NCBI GenBank assembly: GCA_947176265.1
Contig: CAMWQA010000004.1
Coordinates: 1 to 46,915, forward strand
Direction: 5' to 3'
Source: an uncultured Clostridia bacterium
Lineage (GTDB): Bacteria; Bacillota; Clostridia; Christensenellales; UBA3700
Length of the DNA: 46,915 bases
Shown: piece after piece, positions 42,582 to 46,915 of the stretch
Layout of the letters: each line of letters starts with the position of its first letter
Position numbering within the stretch: position 1 is the stretch's first letter
Notes under the pieces: model-generated
What the model was told of the DNA's origin: nothing
The model's input: only the letters and a program-made list of their open reading frames with translations
Databases searched by the model: none
Translations under genes and position numbers: made by a program

Positions 42582-43883
42582 ATGAGTCAGACTGTAAAGG
42601 AAGTTTTGGATTTTGTCAAAGACAATGACGTCAAATTTGTCAAATTGACCTTTTGCGACTCTTTCGGAAATATCAAGAATATATCAATCATAGCCGACGA
42701 GTTGCCCAACGCCTTTGAAAAGGGAGTGTCGTTTGAAGCCTATTCGATAGGCGGATTTGTCGACCCCGAAGAAAGCGACTTGTTGCTTTACCCCGACGCC
42801 TCAACTATTCAACTGTTGCCTTGGAGACCCCAGCACGGAAGCGTAGTGAGGTTTTTTTGTAAGATAAGACATCTAGATGGAAGGGATTTTGACGGCGACG
42901 GCAGAGGATTGCTGGCAAACGCTCAAAACAAACTTTCGCAGATGGGCTTGTCTTGTCTCATTGGTAGCGATTGCGAATTCTATCTATTCAAAATGAACGA
43001 GGGCGGAGCTCCAACGCTCGTGCCTCACGATATGGCGGGCTATCTTGACGTTGCTCCCTTTGACAAAGGCGAAAACGTAAGAAGAGATATTTGTCTCACA
43101 ATGGAGAGAATGGGTATCAAGCCATTGAGTTCTCATCACGAGAGAGGACCGGGACAAAACGAGATTTGTTTCAAGGTCAACGACGCGCTTATGGCTGCGG
43201 ACGATTTGCTGACCTTTAAGACGGTTGTCAAAGCCGTGGCAAATATGAACGGACTTCACGCGTCATTTATGCCCAAGCCGCTCAAAGACGAGATAGGCAG
43301 CGGATTGCATATCAATCTTTCTCTTCTCAAAGACGGCGACAACTTGTTTGACCCAACACGTCTTTCGGGGTCCAAAGAAGCCGAGAGCTTTGTCGCAGGT
43401 ATACTTGCAAGGGCAAAGGAAATGGCGGTATTCCTCAATCCCACCGTCAACTCATACGAAAGATTGGAAAACAACGAAGAGATAGAGGCTTACAATCAAA
43501 TTGCTTGGTCGTACCTCAACGGCCGTCAACTCATAAGGATAAAGAAGGACGGACTTGCAAAAATGCAACTTCGTTCCGCAGACCCGTCTTGCAATCCTTA
43601 TATCGCTTATGCGCTTTTGCTCTTTGCAGGCGCGGAGGGCATAGAGCAAGGGCTTAAGCTTCCCAAAGAGTTGGACGTGAAAAACGTCGGCGAAGTAGAG
43701 AGTTTGCCCGAAGACCTTATGAGCGCAATAGAGCTTGCAAAGAACAGCGAGTTTATCGCAAGATATATTCCGCGTAAGACTTTGGATAAGTTCTTTGAGT
43801 ATGAGGAAAACGAGTACAAGAACTATTCGTTGTCAAAAGATAAGGACGAGTTTGTTAATAAGACGTACTTCAATAAAATTTAG
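42582..43883 (+). CDS. glnA: Glutamine synthetase type I (alpha subtype)
   Basis: 433 aa, the second glutamine synthetase in the window. The N-terminal beta-grasp domain has KFVKLTFCDSFGNIKNI. The catalytic domain has GSDCEFYLF, GPGQNEICFK, ASFMPKPLKDEIGSGLHINLSL, NPTVNSYERL and RSADPSCNPYIAYALLL. No adenylylation Tyr segment of the beta subtype is present, which fits GSI-alpha of Bacillota, usually controlled by feedback and regulator binding. AAGAGG precedes the ATG at 42582; the ORF-track start is 10 codons upstream without RBS. It is followed at once by an ANTAR regulator and carAB. Confidence 0.96.
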   Translation: MSQTVKEVLDFVKDNDVKFVKLTFCDSFGNIKNISIIADELPNAFEKGVSFEAYSIGGFVDPEESDLLLYPDASTIQLLPWRPQHGSVVRFFCKIRHLDGRDFDGDGRGLLANAQNKLSQMGLSCLIGSDCEFYLFKMNEGGAPTLVPHDMAGYLDVAPFDKGENVRRDICLTMERMGIKPLSSHHERGPGQNEICFKVNDALMAADDLLTFKTVVKAVANMNGLHASFMPKPLKDEIGSGLHINLSLLKDGDNLFDPTRLSGSKEAESFVAGILARAKEMAVFLNPTVNSYERLENNEEIEAYNQIAWSYLNGRQLIRIKKDGLAKMQLRSADPSCNPYIAYALLLFAGAEGIEQGLKLPKELDVKNVGEVESLPEDLMSAIELAKNSEFIARYIPRKTLDKFFEYEENEYKNYSLSKDKDEFVNKTYFNKI

Positions 43884-43891
43884 GAAAAACT

Positions 43892-44461
43892 ATGGCAAGC
43901 GTACTAATCGTCTCGACGGCTGAATACGTAAGTAAACTTTCGGCAATGTTGCTAGATGTTGGCTTTGCCGACGTCTATCAGGCTCACTCAAGCGTCGAAG
44001 CAAGACATTTGATAATGGAAAGAGGGTACGCGCTTATGATTATCAACGCTCCGCTGGTAGACGAATTCGGGTACGAACTTGCCATATACGCAGTGGAAAA
44101 TACCACGATGAGCGTGCTTATGTTGGTGCGCGGAGAAGTAAGCGAAGCTGTGGAAAACAAAGTCGAGGACTACGGAGTTGTGGTTGTTTCAAAGCCTGCG
44201 ACCGGCGAAGGACTCTTCAAGACTTTGAAAGCGCTGTACGCCAACCACAACAGAATAAATTCAATTATGCAAAGCAATCGCAGATTGCAAGACAAGATTG
44301 AAGAGCTCAAACTCGTGGACAGAGCAAAATGTTTGCTGATTGCAAAAGAGGGTATGAGCGAAGAGCAAGCGCATAAATATATCGAAAGCGCGGCTATGGA
44401 TATGAGAGTATCCAAAAAACAAATTGCGGAAAAAATTATATCAATAAAACAATACGATTAA
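43892..44461 (+). CDS. ANTAR-domain RNA-binding regulator with pseudo-receiver
   Basis: 189 aa. The N-terminal receiver fold (ASVLIVSTAEYVSKLSAMLL; LMIINAPLVDEFGYELA; VVSKPAT) keeps the Lys at about 101 but has Asn52 where the phosphorylated Asp belongs and lacks the usual Asp pair near the start. A coiled-coil linker precedes the ANTAR domain (LVDRAKCLLIAKEGMSEEQAHKYIESAAMDMRVSKKQIAEKIIS). ANTAR proteins bind twin hexaloop RNA hairpins and prevent termination. Members next to glutamine synthetase, such as NitR of Clostridium, control nitrogen genes. It lies 8 bases after glnA and 15 before carA, so all are probably cotranscribed. The weak RBS is AGGAAA. Confidence 0.93.
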   Translation: MASVLIVSTAEYVSKLSAMLLDVGFADVYQAHSSVEARHLIMERGYALMIINAPLVDEFGYELAIYAVENTTMSVLMLVRGEVSEAVENKVEDYGVVVVSKPATGEGLFKTLKALYANHNRINSIMQSNRRLQDKIEELKLVDRAKCLLIAKEGMSEEQAHKYIESAAMDMRVSKKQIAEKIISIKQYD

Positions 44462-44476
44462 GAAAAAGAGGTAGAA

Positions 44477-45556
44477 ATGAAAAAAGTTTATCTTATTCTC
44501 GAAAACGGTAAGGTCTTTGAAGGCGAGTCGATTGGCGTCGAAGGCGAAGTAATCGGCGAAGTAGTCTTTACCACTGCAATGACGGGATATCTTGAGACTT
44601 TGACAGACCCAAGTTATTACGGTCAGATAGTTTGTCAAACTTTCCCGCTTATAGGTAATTACGGCGTTATCGAAGAGGACTTTGAATCTCCGGCTAGCGC
44701 AGTCAAGGGATATATCGTCAGAGATATATGCGACGCGCCGTCCAATTTCCGTTCTCAAGGCAAGCTCGACGATATGCTCAAGAAGTTGGGCGTAATAGGT
44801 ATCTGCGGTATAGATACCAGAGAGCTTACCAAGATAGTCAGAGAAAGCGGCGTTATGAACGGCATTATTACCGACAAGCCTACTCTCAACGACGAGCAGA
44901 AAAAGGCTCTTAACGAATACGTCATTACGGACGCAGTCAAGAGCGTATCTTGCAAAGAAAAGAGAGTCGTTTGCACCGTCAAGAAGCCGACCAAGAGAGT
45001 TGCGCTCCTCGATTACGGTATCAAGAGAAATATCATTGAGAAGTTGGCAAGACGCGGTTGCGAAGTTACGGTATTCCCGCACAATACTTCCGCCGAAGAG
45101 ATAATCGAGTTTAATCCCGACGGCATTATGCTTTCAAACGGACCGGGCAACCCCGAAGAAAACGTATATGAGATAAAGCAAATCAAAAAGCTTGTCAAGA
45201 GCGGCATACCTATGTTCGGTATTTGCATAGGACATCAGTTGCTTGCTCTTTCGCAAGGCGCAAAGACGTACAAGCTCAAGTACGGTCACCGCGGCGGAAA
45301 CCAACCGGTCAAGGACCTTGCAACAGGCAGAGTATACGTATCCACGCAAAATCACGGATACGCGGTTGACCTCGACACGCTTCCAAAGAACGCTCAAGTG
45401 ACTTTCGTCAACGTCAACGACGGAACTTGCGAGGGTATCAATTATAAGAATTCAAACGTATTTTCGGTACAGTTCCACCCCGAGGCTTGCGCAGGACCGC
45501 TCGACACGGGATATTTGTTTGACAGATTTATGGAGAATATGGAGGAAAGAAAGTAA
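44477..45556 (+). CDS. carA: Carbamoyl phosphate synthase small subunit
   Basis: 359 aa. It hydrolyses glutamine and passes ammonia to CarB for carbamoyl phosphate, the precursor of arginine and pyrimidines. N-terminal CarA domain: [34 protein letters not shown]. Class I amidotransferase: [25 protein letters not shown] with the nucleophilic Cys, and [11 protein letters not shown] with the catalytic His. AAAAGAGG precedes the ATG. It overlaps carB by one base (TAATG), giving coupled translation. It stands in the glnA-ANTAR-carAB group rather than in a pyr or arg operon. Confidence 0.97.
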   Translation: MKKVYLILENGKVFEGESIGVEGEVIGEVVFTTAMTGYLETLTDPSYYGQIVCQTFPLIGNYGVIEEDFESPASAVKGYIVRDICDAPSNFRSQGKLDDMLKKLGVIGICGIDTRELTKIVRESGVMNGIITDKPTLNDEQKKALNEYVITDAVKSVSCKEKRVVCTVKKPTKRVALLDYGIKRNIIEKLARRGCEVTVFPHNTSAEEIIEFNPDGIMLSNGPGNPEENVYEIKQIKKLVKSGIPMFGICIGHQLLALSQGAKTYKLKYGHRGGNQPVKDLATGRVYVSTQNHGYAVDLDTLPKNAQVTFVNVNDGTCEGINYKNSNVFSVQFHPEACAGPLDTGYLFDRFMENMEERK

Positions 45557-46915
45557 TGCCACTCAACAGTAAATTGCAAAAAGTAATGGTAATAGGTTCA
45601 GGACCTATCGTAATTGGACAAGCTGCAGAGTTTGACTATGCAGGAACGCAAGCTTGCCGCGCTCTCAAAGAGGCGGGACTCGAAGTAGTACTTGTCAACT
45701 CCAACCCCGCAACTATAATGACTGACAACGCAATCGCAGACAGAATATATATCGAGCCTTTGACGTTGACCACAGTCAAAAGAATAATCGAAAAAGAAAG
45801 ACCCGATTCGCTCTTGTCTACACTCGGCGGACAGACGGGTTTGACTTTGAGTATGCAACTTGCAAAAGAAGGCTTCCTTGAAAAGATGGGAGTTACGCTC
45901 CTCGGCGCAAGAGTGGATACTATTGACAAGGCTGAAGACAGACAGATGTTTAAGGATACGCTCGCTGAAATCAACGAGCCGACTATTCCGTCAGAAGTCG
46001 TCAACGATATAGAAAACGCCGTACGCGTAGCTGAAGAGATTGGCTTGCCGGTAATCATAAGACCTGCGTTTACGCTAGGCGGTAGCGGCGGCGGTATCGC
46101 ATATACGCAAGACGAATTTTTGGAGATTGCAGAAAACGGATTGCGTACTTCGCCTATACACCAAATCCTCGTTGAGAAATGTATCAGCGGTTGGAAGGAA
46201 ATCGAATTTGAAGTCATCAGAGACAGCAAGGGCAACGCAATCACGGTATGTAGTATGGAAAACTTCGATCCCGTAGGCGTACATACGGGCGACAGTATAG
46301 TTATCGCGCCTGCCGTAACCTTAGCTGATAAAGAATATCAAATGCTCCGCAGCGCGGCTTTGAAGATTGTCGAAGCGCTCAAGGTAGAAGGCGGCTGCAA
46401 CTGCCAGTTTGCTCTCAATCCCGATTCTTTTGAGTATGCGGTAATCGAAGTAAACCCGCGTGTCAGCAGAAGCTCGGCATTGGCGTCAAAGGCTACCGGC
46501 TATCCAATAGCAAAGGTTGCTACCAAGATAGCGATAGGCTATACGTTGGACGAAATCCAAAACGCCGTTACAGGCAACACCTTCGCTTGTTTTGAGCCGT
46601 CGATAGACTACGTGGTAGTCAAGTTCCCAAAATGGCCGTTTGACAAGTTCTTCTACGCAAGCCGTAAGTTGGGCACGCAGATGAAAGCTACGGGCGAAGT
46701 TATGGCAATAGGCGTAACATTCGAACAGGCTATAATGAAAGCAGTCAGAGGCGCGGAAATTTCTCACAACACCCTCAACGACAAGAAGTTCGAGAAGTAT
46801 TCAGACGAGAGACTCCACGAAAAACTTCACGACGTCGACGACGAGAGAATATTCGTCATCTACGAGGCTTTGAAGAGAGGAGTCAGCCCCGACGAGATTT
46901 TTGAAATAACAAAGA
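45556..46915 (+). CDS. carB: Carbamoyl phosphate synthase large subunit (3' end beyond the window)
   Basis: The first 453 codons of an enzyme normally about 1060 aa long; the reading frame is open to the end of the window, which is why the ORF track lacks it. It starts [41 protein letters not shown] and continues through the first ATP-grasp domain ([76 protein letters not shown]). That part phosphorylates bicarbonate and forms carbamate. The ATG lies in the TAATG overlap with carA. Confidence 0.96.
   Translation, partial: MPLNSKLQKVMVIGSGPIVIGQAAEFDYAGTQACRALKEAGLEVVLVNSNPATIMTDNAIADRIYIEPLTLTTVKRIIEKERPDSLLSTLGGQTGLTLSMQLAKEGFLEKMGVTLLGARVDTIDKAEDRQMFKDTLAEINEPTIPSEVVNDIENAVRVAEEIGLPVIIRPAFTLGGSGGGIAYTQDEFLEIAENGLRTSPIHQILVEKCISGWKEIEFEVIRDSKGNAITVCSMENFDPVGVHTGDSIVIAPAVTLADKEYQMLRSAALKIVEALKVEGGCNCQFALNPDSFEYAVIEVNPRVSRSSALASKATGYPIAKVATKIAIGYTLDEIQNAVTGNTFACFEPSIDYVVVKFPKWPFDKFFYASRKLGTQMKATGEVMAIGVTFEQAIMKAVRGAEISHNTLNDKKFEKYSDERLHEKLHDVDDERIFVIYEALKRGVSPDEIFEITK

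Overview
The window looks like a chromosomal segment of an uncultured gut-type Bacillota (Clostridia) genome. The supporting signs are moderately low GC, strong sigma-A promoters (TTGACA-17-TATAAT), Shine-Dalgarno sites of the AGGAGG type, abundant U-tailed terminators, glycoside hydrolases for host and plant glycans (GH3, GH29, GH2), a type III glutamine synthetase, and a three-subunit archaeal-type glutamate synthase next to a glutamine-synthetase-associated ANTAR antiterminator. Species-level assignment is not possible from sequence reading alone.

Layout. 1-9.3 kb: a hypothetical protein, tRNA-Asn, a GH3 beta-glucosidase, a small XRE regulator, a large surface lipoprotein with Fn3-like and GLUG repeats (preceded by an unlisted 13-residue leader ORF), a GH29 alpha-L-fucosidase and a candidate small RNA. 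9.38-13.11 kb: tRNA-Arg(ACG), whose 3' end hosts a compact integrated element of about 3.65 kb. The element carries a large serine recombinase, a rolling-circle HUH Rep, a 45-residue ORF missing from the ORF track, a 69-residue protein and several large cruciforms. Its two ends rebuild a 54-bp nearly perfect palindromic attP. 13.2-17.4 kb: a small lipoprotein, a MATE exporter behind a structured leader with terminator (candidate guanidine-IV riboswitch), and a PadR-DUF1700-DUF4097 operon. 17.4-19.1 kb: a cysteine-rich operon divergent from an XRE regulator with paired operators. 19.1-22.5 kb: a DUF1538 membrane protein with two PII-like proteins, then an FMN-binding split-barrel protein pair. 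22.6-29.2 kb: LacZ-type beta-galactosidase, a hypothetical protein, a spermidine-synthase-like methyltransferase and a two-component system. 29.3-32.6 kb: an unusual single ORF joining an ApgM-type phosphoglycerate mutase to a transmembrane helix and a long exported repeat region. 32.7-33.7 kb and 41.7-42.5 kb: two look-alike cassettes (about 145-nt noncoding repeat, small minus-strand gene, operator region, divergent XRE gene). 33.8-46.9 kb: PurF, GlnN, the glutamate synthase operon, GlnA, ANTAR protein, CarA and the start of CarB.

How it fits together. The right third is a nitrogen hub. Two glutamine synthetases fix ammonium, the split GltB makes glutamate, and PurF and CarAB spend glutamine on purines, pyrimidines and arginine. 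The ANTAR protein is a likely RNA-level regulator of these genes. The left half is dominated by glycan degradation and surface proteins.

Most notable observations: the ApgM-TM-surface fusion, the palindromic attP in a tRNA-targeting serine-recombinase/RCR element, the XRE cassettes with matching 29-bp operator spacing, the candidate sRNA with an anti-Shine-Dalgarno stretch, and the structured leader of glnN. All functional calls rest on reading motifs; no database search was run.
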